A stretch of DNA of 64,000 nt from Serinibacter arcticus (GCF_004786095.1 NZ_RHPJ01000001.1:682001-746000); one strand, 5' to 3'; numbered from the stretch's first letter, positions 7,369 through 17,179 are shown. Program-made: numbers and translations. The notes: generated by a model from the sequence alone, not told the origin.

Positions 7369-8613
7369 TCACCCCCACGCGAACAGCACGTCGCCGTCGG
7401 ACGAGGTCACCCGGGCGCGCGGCGCACCGGTGACGTCAAGCTCGACCAGCAGCCGGTCGCCTTCGCCCGTCTGCTCGATCACGCAGCGCGTGTTGCTGAG
7501 CTCGACCATGCGCGAACGGGCGCGCAGCAGCCAGGGGTGGCGACGGCGGAGGGCGAGGAGCGCGCGGTGCGCGTCGGCGACCGGGCCGTGCACGTCGGGG
7601 AGGTCGGCGGGCGAGGCCGGGAAGGCGGGCCGGACGGCGTCGTCGCCCCCGAGCCGATCCTCCTTGAGCCCGGTCATGGCGACCTCGTCGCCCGCGTAGA
7701 CGGACACCACGCCTCCGGTGGTCGCCAGGACGACCAGGGCGAGCACCGCCTTGTCCCGACCGACCCGCGTGGTGATGCGCGTGACGTCGTGGTTGCCGAC
7801 GAACGTCTGCGGCAGGAACGTCTCCAGGAGGTCGGCGTGGCGCGTGAGCGTCCACTCCAGCTCGTAGAAGTTCTCCTGCTCGAGGCTGCTCCAGATCGCC
7901 TTCCACAGCTCGTACTGCGTGACCGAGTCGATCCCCGACTCCGCGACGTAGGCCGCGTAGTCGCCGTGGATCATCTCGCCCAGGATCCAGGCGTCGGGGT
8001 GCGCGGCTCGCACGCGCGGCAGCACCGCGGCCCAGAAGGCGGGGGCGACGGCGTAGGCCGCGTCCAGCCGCCAGCCGTCGGCCCCGGCCTCCAGCCAGAA
8101 GGACATGGCCTGCGCGACCCAGTCCGCCACCGCGGGGTTGTCGTGGTCGAGCGCGACGAGGCTGGAGTGCCCCTCGAAGTCGGCGAAGTCGGGGCCGCCG
8201 GGGGCGTCCCAGTCGATGCGGAACCAGTCGGCGTACGGCCCCGCCGGCCCCTCCGCCAGGGCGGCGAGCGCCAGCGGGTGCTCACGGCCGACGTGGTTGA
8301 AGACGCCGTCGAGCAGGATCCGCACGCCGCGGGCGCGCGCGGCCGCCACCAGGGCGTCGAAGTCCTCGCGCGTGCCCAGGCGCGGGTCGATCTCGCGGTG
8401 GTCGAGAGTGTCGTAGCCGTGCGTGCTCGAGGTGAACACGGGGCCGAGCAGGAGCCCGTTCAGCCCCAGCTCCACCACGTGGTCCAGCCACGGCACGAGG
8501 GCCGCCAGCCCGCCGTCGGGCGCGGGGGGCCGGTGCTCCTCGCGCACCGGGACGCCGGCGAAACCCAGCGGGTAGACGTGCCACCACATCGCGTGCTCGG
8601 CCCACGGGGCCAT
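7369..8613 (-). CDS. Alpha-amylase family glycoside hydrolase (GH13)
   Basis: Cytoplasmic GH13 enzyme of 414 aa, with no signal peptide. The (beta/alpha)8 barrel motifs are in order: LLDGVFNHVG (region I), GWRLDAAYAV (region II, nucleophile Asp), WILGEMIHGD (region III, acid/base Glu) and TFVGNHDVTR (region IV, transition-state Asp). A short C-terminal beta domain follows. It is likely to hydrolyse or transfer short alpha-glucans. The compact size and the YPLGF N-terminus resemble maltodextrin- or cyclomaltodextrin-type enzymes. A GGAGGAG ribosome binding site precedes the ATG. The substrate is not resolved. Confidence 0.88.
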   Translation of the reverse strand: MAPWAEHAMWWHVYPLGFAGVPVREEHRPPAPDGGLAALVPWLDHVVELGLNGLLLGPVFTSSTHGYDTLDHREIDPRLGTREDFDALVAAARARGVRILLDGVFNHVGREHPLALAALAEGPAGPYADWFRIDWDAPGGPDFADFEGHSSLVALDHDNPAVADWVAQAMSFWLEAGADGWRLDAAYAVAPAFWAAVLPRVRAAHPDAWILGEMIHGDYAAYVAESGIDSVTQYELWKAIWSSLEQENFYELEWTLTRHADLLETFLPQTFVGNHDVTRITTRVGRDKAVLALVVLATTGGVVSVYAGDEVAMTGLKEDRLGGDDAVRPAFPASPADLPDVHGPVADAHRALLALRRRHPWLLRARSRMVELSNTRCVIEQTGEGDRLLVELDVTGAPRARVTSSDGDVLFAWG

Positions 8614-8674
8614 CGATCACTCCTCCACCGGGTGCATCAGGGACCTGATCACCCTAGGCGCGGGAGCGGTGACC

Positions 8675-10069
8675 TCACACGACGAGCGCGACCCCGATCA
8701 CCAGCGGCAGCGAGACGACGGAGGCGATGCTCGTGACCATCGTCATCGACTTCAGGGCGCCGCGCGTGGTGAGCCCGAGCAGCGACTTGAACATCCAGAA
8801 GAAGTTGCTGTTGACCGTCAGCGCGAACATCGAGCCGGAGGCGATGGCGAGACCGACCGCGATGGGGGCGACGTCGATCGAGCCGAGCACCGGGGCGATG
8901 ATCCCGGCCGCCGCGATCGCCGCGACCGAGACGGACCCGATCGCGAGGTGCAGCACCGCCGCGACCATCCAGGCCAGCAGGATGCTCGTGATCACCGCCG
9001 CCCCGCTCCCGGCGGAGAACAGGCCGGCCAGGGTGTCGCCCATGCCGCTCGCCTCGATGACGGCGCCCAGCGAGCCGCCGACGCCCGTGACCAGCAGGAT
9101 CTCACCCGTGGTGCGGAACCCTGAGGACAGCACGTCGGTGGCCCCGGCGCGGCCGGTCGCCGCGATCACGAGCACGTAGGCGCCGATCAGCCCCACGAAC
9201 AGGGCGATGTTGGCGTTGCCCAGGAAGTCGATGACGGCGTTGGACCGGCCCGCGAGATCGGCGAAGGCGCCGAACGCGATCATCACGAGCGGGACGAGGA
9301 TCGGCAGCAGCGAGATCCCGAGCGGAACGTCGACGTCGTCCTTCGCGTCGTCCTCCGACGGCCCCGTGCCCACGGTGCCGGGCCCGGCGACCGAGCCCTC
9401 GCCCCCCGACGCGCCCTCCTCGACCTCGATCTGGACCTCGTCCGTGGCGGGGTTCCAGTAGCTGCTGCGGGCGAGGAAGCCGAACAGGAACGTCGCCACG
9501 AGCGCGGTCACCGGTCCGAGCACGATGCCGTACAGCAGCCAGGTCCCCAGCGGGACGTCGAGCAGGCCGGCGATCGAGACGGCGGCGAGCCCGGGGATGA
9601 CGAACACGTAGCCGGCGAAGATGCCGGTGCCGATGGCGCCGGCCAGGTGGGCCAGACCCCGCCCGTTCGTGCCGACGAACGGGGCGGAGGATCGCGCGAT
9701 CGGCGCGGCCAGGACCACCTGCACGTCGACGTAGATCGAGGGGAAGACCGTGGCCATCGCGCCGGTCAGCGCGTACGGCAGGCGGTGCGCGCCGACCACG
9801 CGCAGCAGCAGGCGCACGAGTTTTCGAAACGTCCCGAGCGAGTGCAGCAGCGCGCCGATCAGCACGCCGAACCCGATGAGGAGACCGACCTTCGCCATGA
9901 TCTCGCCGAACCCGCCGGTGACGGCGTCGACCGTGCCGCCCAGGCCCACACCGGTCGCCAGCCCCAGGTACAGGCAGGCGGTGACCAGCGAGATGACCGG
10001 ATCGACCTTGAGGCCGATGATGAGTCCGATCACCAGGACGATGGCGATGGCTGTGTGCACGACCTCCAT
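8675..10069 (-). CDS. GntP family permease (gluconate:H+ symporter type)
   Basis: Integral membrane protein of 464 aa with about 12 hydrophobic helices. It shows the GntP pattern: GFGEIMAKVGLLIGFGVLIGALL early, then ATVFPSIYVDVQVVLAAPIA, and a repeat of similar elements in the second half. A charged cytoplasmic loop of about 45 residues (ATDEVQIEVEEGASG onward) divides the halves. GntP proteins import gluconate or related hydroxy acids with protons. The ATG at 10069 follows GAGGGAAGGGG and starts directly at the first helix. The substrate is unknown and no sugar-acid catabolic gene is adjacent. Confidence 0.85.
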   Translation of the reverse strand: MEVVHTAIAIVLVIGLIIGLKVDPVISLVTACLYLGLATGVGLGGTVDAVTGGFGEIMAKVGLLIGFGVLIGALLHSLGTFRKLVRLLLRVVGAHRLPYALTGAMATVFPSIYVDVQVVLAAPIARSSAPFVGTNGRGLAHLAGAIGTGIFAGYVFVIPGLAAVSIAGLLDVPLGTWLLYGIVLGPVTALVATFLFGFLARSSYWNPATDEVQIEVEEGASGGEGSVAGPGTVGTGPSEDDAKDDVDVPLGISLLPILVPLVMIAFGAFADLAGRSNAVIDFLGNANIALFVGLIGAYVLVIAATGRAGATDVLSSGFRTTGEILLVTGVGGSLGAVIEASGMGDTLAGLFSAGSGAAVITSILLAWMVAAVLHLAIGSVSVAAIAAAGIIAPVLGSIDVAPIAVGLAIASGSMFALTVNSNFFWMFKSLLGLTTRGALKSMTMVTSIASVVSLPLVIGVALVV

Positions 10070-10200
10070 GTCGTGTACCCCTTCCCTCGGTGGAGACGGG
10101 TCTATCACGCGGGAGCGCGGCACGCCCATCGGCGCGCCTAGAGTTGGCGCGGCAGCACCGGCTGCCCGTGCGTCGAGCAGCGGTACGAGGAGGTCGGCGG

Positions 10201-11571
10201 GTGGAGGTCCCGGCACCGCTCGTGGCCGTGCGCGACGTCGTCGACCGCGTCGCCCGCCGCTCCCCCGCGCGGCTCGCGGTGGCCGTGTTCGCCTCGGTGA
10301 TCGCCGTCGTGACGCTCCTGCTGTGGCAGCCGGCCGCGACGACGACGGGCGAGCGCCCCACGCTCGTCGACGCGTTCTTCACCGCCACCTCCGCGGTGTG
10401 CGTGACCGGGCTGACGACGGTCGACACCGCCACCTACTGGTCCGGCTACGGCCAGGTGGTGATCGCCGTCGCCATCAAGATCGGCGGCCTCGGCGTGATG
10501 ACGCTGGCCTCGATCCTGGGCCTCGCGGTCTCGCGCCGCATCGGTCTGACCCAGCGGCTCCTGACGGCGAGCGAGACGAAGACGAACCGGCTCGGCGAGG
10601 TCGGTGGCCTGATCCGGGCCGTCATCATCGCGTCCGTCGCGCTCGAGGTCGCGCTCGCGCTCGTGCTGTTCCCGCGGTTCCTCACCCTGGGCGACGGGAT
10701 CGGTCGCTCGGCGTGGGAGGCGACGTTCCTGTCGGTCTCGATCTTCAACAACGCCGGCTTCGTCATCATGCCGGAGGGCATGACCCCGTACGTGGGCGAC
10801 TGGTGGATGTGCCTGCCGATCATCATCGGCACGTTCATCGGCGCGATCGGCTTCCCGGTCATCCTCAACGTCTGGATCCACCGGCGCCAGCTGCGTCGCG
10901 TCGCGCTGCACACCAAGCTCACGCTCGCCACGAGCGGCATCCTCGTGGTCATCGGCACGGTCCTGATCGGCGCTTTCGAGTGGTTCAACGACCGGACGTT
11001 CGGCGCGCTGCCGGTCGCGGACCGCGTCCTCGCCTCGCTCGTGGCGGGCATGACGCCGCGGTCGAGCGGATTCTCCACCGTCGACGTCGGCGAGATGCGC
11101 GAGGCGACCTGGTTCCTCACCGACGCCCTCATGTTCGTCGGCGGCGGCAGCGCCTCGACGGCGGGCGGCATCAAGGTCACGACGCTCGCCGTCATGCTGC
11201 TCGCGATCGTGGCGGAGTCGCGCGGTGACCGGGACATCGACGTCTTCCGGCGCCGCATCGACCCGACCGTGCTGCGCCTGGCCGTGGCCGTCTCCTTCAT
11301 CGGCGCGACGCTCGTGGGCATCGCGACCCTGCTCCTGCTGACGATGACCGACCTCACGCTGGACGTCATCCTCTTCGAGGTGATCTCGGCGTTCGCCACG
11401 TGCGGCCTGTCCACCGGCATCACCGCGGACCTGCCCGACGGCGCACAGCTCGTGCTCGCCGCCCTGATGTTCTTCGGCCGCACCGGCACCATGACGCTGG
11501 CTGCTGCCCTCGCCCTGCGCAGCCGGCGCCGGGTCGTCCGTCTGCCCGAGGAGAGGCCGATCATTGGTTGA
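10201..11571 (+). CDS. TrkH/KtrB family potassium uptake protein
   Basis: K+ translocating subunit of 456 aa made of four M1-P-M2 repeats. Selectivity-filter loops are seen in order: TSAVCVTGLTTVD, SIFNNAGF, TPRSSGFSTVD and SAFATCGLSTGI, each with the conserved Gly. The GTG at 10201 is chosen because AGGAGGT lies 6 nt upstream and the upstream in-frame residues look non-coding. The trkA-type gene begins 5 nt after the stop, so the two form a Ktr/Trk complex operon. A TAGAGT -10-like box lies near 10139. Confidence 0.92.
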   Translation: MEVPAPLVAVRDVVDRVARRSPARLAVAVFASVIAVVTLLLWQPAATTTGERPTLVDAFFTATSAVCVTGLTTVDTATYWSGYGQVVIAVAIKIGGLGVMTLASILGLAVSRRIGLTQRLLTASETKTNRLGEVGGLIRAVIIASVALEVALALVLFPRFLTLGDGIGRSAWEATFLSVSIFNNAGFVIMPEGMTPYVGDWWMCLPIIIGTFIGAIGFPVILNVWIHRRQLRRVALHTKLTLATSGILVVIGTVLIGAFEWFNDRTFGALPVADRVLASLVAGMTPRSSGFSTVDVGEMREATWFLTDALMFVGGGSASTAGGIKVTTLAVMLLAIVAESRGDRDIDVFRRRIDPTVLRLAVAVSFIGATLVGIATLLLLTMTDLTLDVILFEVISAFATCGLSTGITADLPDGAQLVLAALMFFGRTGTMTLAAALALRSRRRVVRLPEERPIIG

Positions 11572-11576
11572 GAACG

Positions 11577-12308
11577 ATGACTGAGAACCGCCTGGCGCGT
11601 GGCCGGGACGTCCGCCCGCCCCGCGACCCCCGCGAACCGCGCGAGCGCCGACCCGAGGTCGACACCTCCGCCGTCCTGGTGATCGGGCTGGGACGCTTCG
11701 GCACGGCCCTGGCCTCCACGCTGGACTCCCTGGACCGCCGGGTGCTGGGCGTCGAGCGCGACCCCGACCTCATCCGGACCTGGTCGGGGCGCATCCCGCT
11801 GGTCGAGGCTGACGCCACGAACCCCGAGGCCCTCGAGCAGCTCGGCGCGCGGGAGTTCCACACCGTCGTCGTCGGCGTCGGGACCGAGCTGGAGGCGAGC
11901 GTGCTCATCACGGGCAACCTCGTGGACCTCGGCATCCCCCAGATCTGGGGGAAGGCGATCTCGGCCGAGCACGGACGCATCCTCGAGCGCATCGGCGCGC
12001 ACCACGTCGTCTACCCCGAGTACGACGCCGGTCAGCGCGTGGCCCACCTCGTCTCGGGCAAGATGCTCGACTACATCGAGATGGAGGACGGGTTCACCAT
12101 CGTCAAGATGCGCCCGCCGCGCGAGCTGCACGGCTTCACGATCGCGCAGGCCCAGGTGCGCAAGCGCTACGGCGTGACGATCATCGGGGTCAAGGCCCCG
12201 GGGGTGGCGTTCCAGTACGCGGCGGACGAGACGCGCATCGACGGCGACGACGTCCTCATCGTGTCCGGCGACTCCTCGCTCCTGGAGCGGTTCGCGGCCC
12301 GTCCCTGA
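11577..12308 (+). CDS. TrkA family potassium uptake protein (RCK subunit)
   Basis: Cytoplasmic gating subunit of 243 aa. An N-terminal Arg-rich tail of about 30 residues precedes the RCK-N Rossmann domain (VLVIGLGRFGTALASTL with the GxGxxG nucleotide loop and an acidic residue at the end of strand 2, VERD). The RCK-C (TrkA-C) domain covers about residues 165-240. It binds NAD(H) or ATP and controls the TrkH pore encoded immediately upstream, with a 5-nt gap. Confidence 0.92.
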   Translation: MTENRLARGRDVRPPRDPREPRERRPEVDTSAVLVIGLGRFGTALASTLDSLDRRVLGVERDPDLIRTWSGRIPLVEADATNPEALEQLGAREFHTVVVGVGTELEASVLITGNLVDLGIPQIWGKAISAEHGRILERIGAHHVVYPEYDAGQRVAHLVSGKMLDYIEMEDGFTIVKMRPPRELHGFTIAQAQVRKRYGVTIIGVKAPGVAFQYAADETRIDGDDVLIVSGDSSLLERFAARP

Positions 12309-12387
12309 CGCCCTCCGCCGCGCGCCCGAGACCGATCTCCCTCGCGCGGCGGAGGACCCGGGCGCTCCGCGCGGGTTGGATGGGTGC

Positions 12388-13830
12388 ATGACCACGACGA
12401 CCCCCCGCCGCTCCCCCGCCCTCCTCGCCGGCCTCACCGCCCTCGGTCTGGTGCTGGTCGCGTGCTCGACCACGCCCGAGGCCGCCCCCGAGTCGTCCTC
12501 GACGGCGCAGGCGTCCCCGACGCCGTCACCGAGCGCCACCGAGGCCTCGACGACGTCGGAGCTCGACGACGCCCCCGTCGTGGAGATCCCCGCCACGCCG
12601 GTCGGCGAGCAGATCGCCTGGACGATCGCGGCACTCGCCCCGGGTGCGACGCTCGACCCCGCCGACGCGGAGTCCCGCCTGTCGCCGCCCGCCCTGGAGC
12701 AGCTCGACGGCGCGGCGCTGGCGCAGACCTTCGCCGGCATCGCCGCGACCGGCCCGTGGGAGCCGATCTCCTACGAGGGCGAGGACTACTCCGCGATCGC
12801 GCAGCTGCGCGACGCGGGTGGGCAGCGTCTCGACCTGACCGTGGTCGTGAACGCGGAGGGGCTCGTCGAGCAGCTCCTCTTCCAGCCGCCGTTCGACCAC
12901 GAGCCCGCGGCCTCCTGGGACGAGCTGGGCACCGCCGTCGAGGCCCTGCCCGCCGACACCACCCTCGTGGTCACGGACGTGACCGACCCCGCGGCCCCCG
13001 CGGAGGTCTTCGCCTCCGGCGAGGACGGCGCGTTCCCGGTCGGGTCGGTGTTCAAGCTGTACGTGCTCGGCGCGGTGACCGACGCCGTCGCCGCCGGGAC
13101 GCTGGCGTGGGACACCGAGCTCACCCTGACCGACGACGTCAAGAGCATGCCGAGCGGCACGCTGCAGGACGAGCCGGCCGGCACCGTCGTCACGGTCCGC
13201 CAGGCGGCCGAGGCCATGATCGCGATCAGCGACAACACCGCCACGGACCTGCTCATCCAGGCCGTGGGCCGCGAGAGCGTCGAGGCGCAGCTGCCCGTCA
13301 TGGGCCACTCCGACCCCGCGCTGAACACGCCGCTGCTCGCCACGCGCGAGCTGTTCCTCCTCGGCTGGGGCGGCGACGACGCCCGCCGCGAGGCGTGGGC
13401 GTCCGGCGACGCCGCCGAGCGCCGCGCGATCCTCGCCGCGCTCCCGGCCGGCCCTCCCGGCATCGACCCGCTGACGATCTCGGCCACGGTCTGGCAGGAC
13501 GGCCTCGACTGGTTCGCGACCCCCGACGACCTCGTGGCCGCGCACCTCTCGCTGCAGGAGAGGGCGGACACGCCCGCGGGCGAACCGCTGACGGCCATCC
13601 TCGGTGCCAACCCCGGCATCGAGCCGGCGGTCGCGGGAGCGTTCGAGGAGGTCGCGTTCAAGGGCGGCAGCTCGATGGGTGTCCTGGCGCTGACCCACCA
13701 CTACCGCGACGCCGACGGCGCGTGGGTCGTGACGCTGCAGGCGCACAGCGACAGCCAGACCGACGTGGCCGACCTGCGGCCCTACGTCGCCGCGGCCCAG
13801 GACGCCGCGATCCTGCTGTCGGGGAGCTGA
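12388..13830 (+). CDS. Serine hydrolase lipoprotein, class A beta-lactamase-like (LpqF type)
   Basis: Secreted lipoprotein of 480 aa. The lipobox is LVLVACS (Cys about residue 27), followed by a Ser/Thr/Pro-rich linker. About residues 75-165 resemble the small N-terminal domain found in LpqF and in the ORF12 protein of clavulanate clusters. The serine beta-lactamase fold follows, with SVFK (SxxK nucleophile), SDN in AISDNTAT, and KGG in FKGGSSMG. It may act on peptidoglycan-like substrates or esters rather than as a resistance beta-lactamase. The usual class A omega-loop Glu is not obvious. A TTGGAT -10-like box lies 6 nt before the ATG. Confidence 0.85.
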   Translation: MTTTTPRRSPALLAGLTALGLVLVACSTTPEAAPESSSTAQASPTPSPSATEASTTSELDDAPVVEIPATPVGEQIAWTIAALAPGATLDPADAESRLSPPALEQLDGAALAQTFAGIAATGPWEPISYEGEDYSAIAQLRDAGGQRLDLTVVVNAEGLVEQLLFQPPFDHEPAASWDELGTAVEALPADTTLVVTDVTDPAAPAEVFASGEDGAFPVGSVFKLYVLGAVTDAVAAGTLAWDTELTLTDDVKSMPSGTLQDEPAGTVVTVRQAAEAMIAISDNTATDLLIQAVGRESVEAQLPVMGHSDPALNTPLLATRELFLLGWGGDDARREAWASGDAAERRAILAALPAGPPGIDPLTISATVWQDGLDWFATPDDLVAAHLSLQERADTPAGEPLTAILGANPGIEPAVAGAFEEVAFKGGSSMGVLALTHHYRDADGAWVVTLQAHSDSQTDVADLRPYVAAAQDAAILLSGS

Positions 13831-13834
13831 GGAC

Positions 13835-15514
13835 TCAGACCGGCGGCGGGTCGGGGAACGGCGCCCACACGGCCGGTCCCCCGATCCCCGCCAGGCCCAC
13901 GAGAACGAGGGCGACGGCGAGGCCCACCAGGACCAGCACCCACACCTGTCGCACGGTGGCCGTCGGGGCGACGGCACGCCACAGCGTGCGCGCGCCGCTG
14001 CGGGTGGCGTCGGCGACCGGCACCCACCACGCGGCCGTCAGCCCGGCCGCGAGCGCCAGGGGCGTCACGAGCTCGCCCCAGCCGGACGGGAGGCCGCCGA
14101 CGAGGTCGCCGGAGGCCGACGAGGACCCGAGCCACCACAGGCTGGCCGCGACGACCGCCCCGACGCCGAGCGGCACCAGCGAGGTCACCAGGCCGAGCAG
14201 CACCATCGGCACCGTCCACCCGGCGGCAGCCCAGCCGTCCGACCGCCGCGGTCCGCGCCCGAGGCGCCGGGCCCTCGTGCGGCGCTCGACGAGGCCGATC
14301 GAGGTGAGGAGCACGAACCCGAGCAGCGCCGTGGCCGAGGCGACGCCCGGCCAGCCGATCGCGAGGGCGACGACGAACGCTCCCGAGGAGACCACCAGGG
14401 CGCGCTGCGGCCGCGGCGGCAGGGCCCACGCGGGCGGCGCGACGACGTCGGCGCCGATCCAGGGAACGGCCGCCGGGCCGACGGCGGGGCCGGGCGGCGA
14501 GCTCGGCACGCCGCCGGGCGTTGCGACGGGCGGACCGGCCGCGGGACGGGGCGCGACGACGGCGGTCGCCGCCTCGGGCGCCCCGCCGCGCCACACCGGA
14601 CCCGGGGGCGGGGGCACCGCCGTCGTCGCGGGTCCCGCCGCGGCGGCGAGGGGCGCGGCGCCGACCGGACCGGGCGGCGGCGGGACGAGCCGGGTCGGTT
14701 CGGGCACCGGCTGGTCGATCCCGAGGGCGTCGTTCTCGAGGACCCGCAGCAGCGCGAGCGGGTCGGTCCGCTCGCGCGGGTCGGGGGCGAGCGCGTGGCG
14801 GAAGGCTGCCGCGACGGCGGGGGCGAGTCCGTCGACGTCGGGACGCGCCGTCGTCATCCGTCCGAGCACGGCCTCCATCGGACCGCGCCCGAACGGCGGC
14901 CGTCCGGTGGCGGCGTAGAGCATGACGGCCGCCCACCCGAACCAGTCGCCCGCGTGCCCCAGCGCACCACCGGTGAGGGTGGCGGGGTCGAGGAAGCCCG
15001 GTGTGCCGGTGACGAAGCCGGCGTGCGTGAGGCGGTCGTCGTCCACGAGCTGCGCGATGCCGAAGTCGATGAGGACCGGACCGTCGTAGGTGACCATGAC
15101 GTTGCCGGGCTTGAGGTCGCGGTGCAGCAGCCCGGCGTCGTGCACCTGCGTCACGGCCTCGTGGAGGTCGCGCGCGAGCGGGTGCAGGTCGACCGGATCG
15201 AACGCTCCCTCGGCGGCGACCGACTCCTCCAGGCTGAGCCCCTCCACCAGCTCGGTCACGATGAACGCGAGGTCGTCCTCGACCTCGGCGTCCAGCACGC
15301 GCGCGACCCTGCTGCCGCGGACCCGGTGGAGGCTGGCGACCTCGCGGTCGAGCCGCGAGCGGGCCTGCGGGTCGGCGCTGATCGCGGGGTGCAGGAGCTT
15401 CAGGGCGACACCGGTCCCGACGGCGTCGCGCGCCTCCCAGACCGTGCCCATCCCGCCCGCGCCGAGGCGGTGGACAAGCGTGTACCCACCCACCTCGTCA
15501 CCCGCACGAACCAT
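13835..15514 (-). CDS. Membrane-associated Ser/Thr protein kinase
   Basis: Hanks-type kinase of 559 aa. The kinase domain covers about residues 8-265: GAGGMGTVW (P-loop), Lys39 in VALKLL, HRDLKPGNV with the catalytic Asp133, IDFG with the Mg-binding Asp150, and a GTPGFLDPA activation-segment end. A Pro/Ala-rich juxtamembrane linker (about 285-375) follows, then about five hydrophobic segments to the C-terminus. There is no extracellular PASTA domain, so it is unlike PknB and would sense through its membrane domain or not at all. The ATG at 15514 lies 6 nt after a TACGTT box. It is divergent from otsA. Targets are unknown. Confidence 0.9.
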   Translation of the reverse strand: MVRAGDEVGGYTLVHRLGAGGMGTVWEARDAVGTGVALKLLHPAISADPQARSRLDREVASLHRVRGSRVARVLDAEVEDDLAFIVTELVEGLSLEESVAAEGAFDPVDLHPLARDLHEAVTQVHDAGLLHRDLKPGNVMVTYDGPVLIDFGIAQLVDDDRLTHAGFVTGTPGFLDPATLTGGALGHAGDWFGWAAVMLYAATGRPPFGRGPMEAVLGRMTTARPDVDGLAPAVAAAFRHALAPDPRERTDPLALLRVLENDALGIDQPVPEPTRLVPPPPGPVGAAPLAAAAGPATTAVPPPPGPVWRGGAPEAATAVVAPRPAAGPPVATPGGVPSSPPGPAVGPAAVPWIGADVVAPPAWALPPRPQRALVVSSGAFVVALAIGWPGVASATALLGFVLLTSIGLVERRTRARRLGRGPRRSDGWAAAGWTVPMVLLGLVTSLVPLGVGAVVAASLWWLGSSSASGDLVGGLPSGWGELVTPLALAAGLTAAWWVPVADATRSGARTLWRAVAPTATVRQVWVLVLVGLAVALVLVGLAGIGGPAVWAPFPDPPPV

Positions 15515-15520
15515 GGGACG

Positions 15521-15526
15521 AACGTA
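15521..15526 (-). promoter_or_regulatory. Kinase gene -10 box, leaderless
   Basis: TACGTT, 6 nt before the kinase ATG at 15514. Confidence 0.5.
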
Positions 15527-15621
15527 ACGGACACCCGCCGCCGGGACGGGGAGGACTCCCCACCGGCCCGTCCCCGACCCCGCCGCGCCGGGCGTTCCTC
15601 GTGCTCGGCGGCGCCGCCGCC

Positions 15622-15627
15622 TACGGT
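15622..15627 (+). promoter_or_regulatory. otsA -10 box, leaderless
   Basis: TACGGT, 7 nt before the GTG start of otsA. GGAGG overlaps this stretch but is only 2 nt from the start, too close for a normal ribosome binding site. Confidence 0.45.
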
Positions 15628-15634
15628 GGAGGGT

Positions 15635-17179
15635 GTGAGCCCAGACGACGATCGCCGTCCCACGACCGACACCGCCGACGACGACCTCGAGAACCAGCAG
15701 GCGTCGGCCCCCGACGGGACGGGCGGCGTGCCACCCGCGACCGCCGTCCCGACCGAGGCAGGCGAGTACGACTTCGTGGTCGTGGCCAACCGGCTCCCGG
15801 TGGACGCCACGGTGACCGGCGCCGGCGTCGAGACCAACCGCTCCCCCGGCGGCCTCGTGACCGCGCTCGCGCCGATCATGCGCGAGGCCGACGGCGCGTG
15901 GGTGGGCTGGGCGGGCACGCCCGACCTGGATCTGGACGCGTTCGACGACGACGACATCCACCTCGTTCCCGTCCCGCTGACCGCGGACGAGATCGAGGCG
16001 TACTACGAGGGCTTCTCGAACGGGACCCTCTGGCCCCTGCTGCACGACGCCGTCGTCGACCCGGAGTTCCACCGGACCTGGTGGAACTCCTACGTCACGG
16101 TCAACCGCCGGTTCGCGACGGCCGCGGCGAAGGCGGCCGCACCGGGCGCGACCGTGTGGGTGCACGACTACCAGCTGATGCTCGTGCCGAGCCTGCTGCG
16201 CGCGCTGCGCCCCGACCTGCGGATCGGCTTCTTCCTGCACATCCCGTTCCCCCCGCCGGAGATCTTCGCCCAGCTCCCGTGGCGCAAGCAGGTCGTGGAG
16301 GGCATGCTCGGCGCGGACCTGGTCGGCACGCAGCGCACCAGCGACGCGGCCAACATCCTGCGCAGCGTCCGGCGCCACACCGACCTGACCACGCGCGGCC
16401 AGGTCGTCACGGTGGGCAGCCGGTGGACGCGGCCCGAGCGGCACGTCCGGATCGCGGCGTTCCCGATCTCGATCGACTCCGGCTCCATCAGCGCGCTGGC
16501 CGAGACCCCCGAGGTCATCGAGCGCGCCGCCCAGATCCGTCGCGAGCTCGGCGACCCCGCTGTGATGCTGCTCGGCGTCGACCGCCTCGACTACACCAAG
16601 GGCATCCGCCACCGGCTCAAGGCGTTCGGCGAGCTCCTGCAGGACGGTGCGGTCAGCGTCCCGGACGTCACGCTCGTGCAGGTGGCCAGCCCCTCGCGCG
16701 AGCAGGTCGAGGAGTACCGCGTGCTGCGCGACGACGTCGAGGTCACCGTCGGACGCATCAACGGCGACCACGGTGCGCTCGGCCGCGCCGCGATCCACTA
16801 CCTGCACCACTCCTACCCGCTGGAGGAGATGGTCGCGATGTACCGCGCGGCCGACGTCATGCTCATCACCGCGCTGCGCGACGGCATGAACCTCGTGGCC
16901 AAGGAGTACGTCGCGGCGCGCACCGACCTCGACGGCGTGCTCGTGCTGAGCGAGTTCGCCGGCGCGGCGGACGAGCTCGGCCAGGCGCTCATCGTCAACC
17001 CGCACGACATCGACGGCATGAAGCGGGCCATCCTCGAGGCGATCGCCATGAGCCCGCGCGAGAAGCGGCGCCGGATGCGCGCGCTGCGCCGCCGCGTCCT
17101 GGACTCGGACGTCCAGTCCTGGGCCAGGTCGTTCCTCGGTACCCTCGGGGCCATGCCTTCCCGCGACTCCCATGTCTGA
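15635..17179 (+). CDS. otsA: Trehalose-6-phosphate synthase
   Basis: GT20 enzyme of 514 aa that joins UDP- or GDP/ADP-glucose with glucose 6-phosphate to form trehalose 6-phosphate in the cytoplasm. After a disordered 45-residue N-terminus come VVVANRLPVD, NRSPGGL (the N-terminal loop), HDYQLMLVP, the phosphate-binding VDRLDYTKGI, and the nucleotide-sugar site ALRDGMNLVAKEYVA. The GTG start matches the position of a leaderless promoter. otsB overlaps the 3' end by 8 nt, so the two steps of the OtsAB pathway are translationally coupled. Confidence 0.95.
   Translation: MSPDDDRRPTTDTADDDLENQQASAPDGTGGVPPATAVPTEAGEYDFVVVANRLPVDATVTGAGVETNRSPGGLVTALAPIMREADGAWVGWAGTPDLDLDAFDDDDIHLVPVPLTADEIEAYYEGFSNGTLWPLLHDAVVDPEFHRTWWNSYVTVNRRFATAAAKAAAPGATVWVHDYQLMLVPSLLRALRPDLRIGFFLHIPFPPPEIFAQLPWRKQVVEGMLGADLVGTQRTSDAANILRSVRRHTDLTTRGQVVTVGSRWTRPERHVRIAAFPISIDSGSISALAETPEVIERAAQIRRELGDPAVMLLGVDRLDYTKGIRHRLKAFGELLQDGAVSVPDVTLVQVASPSREQVEEYRVLRDDVEVTVGRINGDHGALGRAAIHYLHHSYPLEEMVAMYRAADVMLITALRDGMNLVAKEYVAARTDLDGVLVLSEFAGAADELGQALIVNPHDIDGMKRAILEAIAMSPREKRRRMRALRRRVLDSDVQSWARSFLGTLGAMPSRDSHV

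Noticed and set aside
12388-13830. The serine hydrolase as a beta-lactam resistance gene
   Set aside because: It is an LpqF-type lipoprotein with an extra N-terminal domain and no clear class A omega-loop Glu; resistance cannot be inferred.
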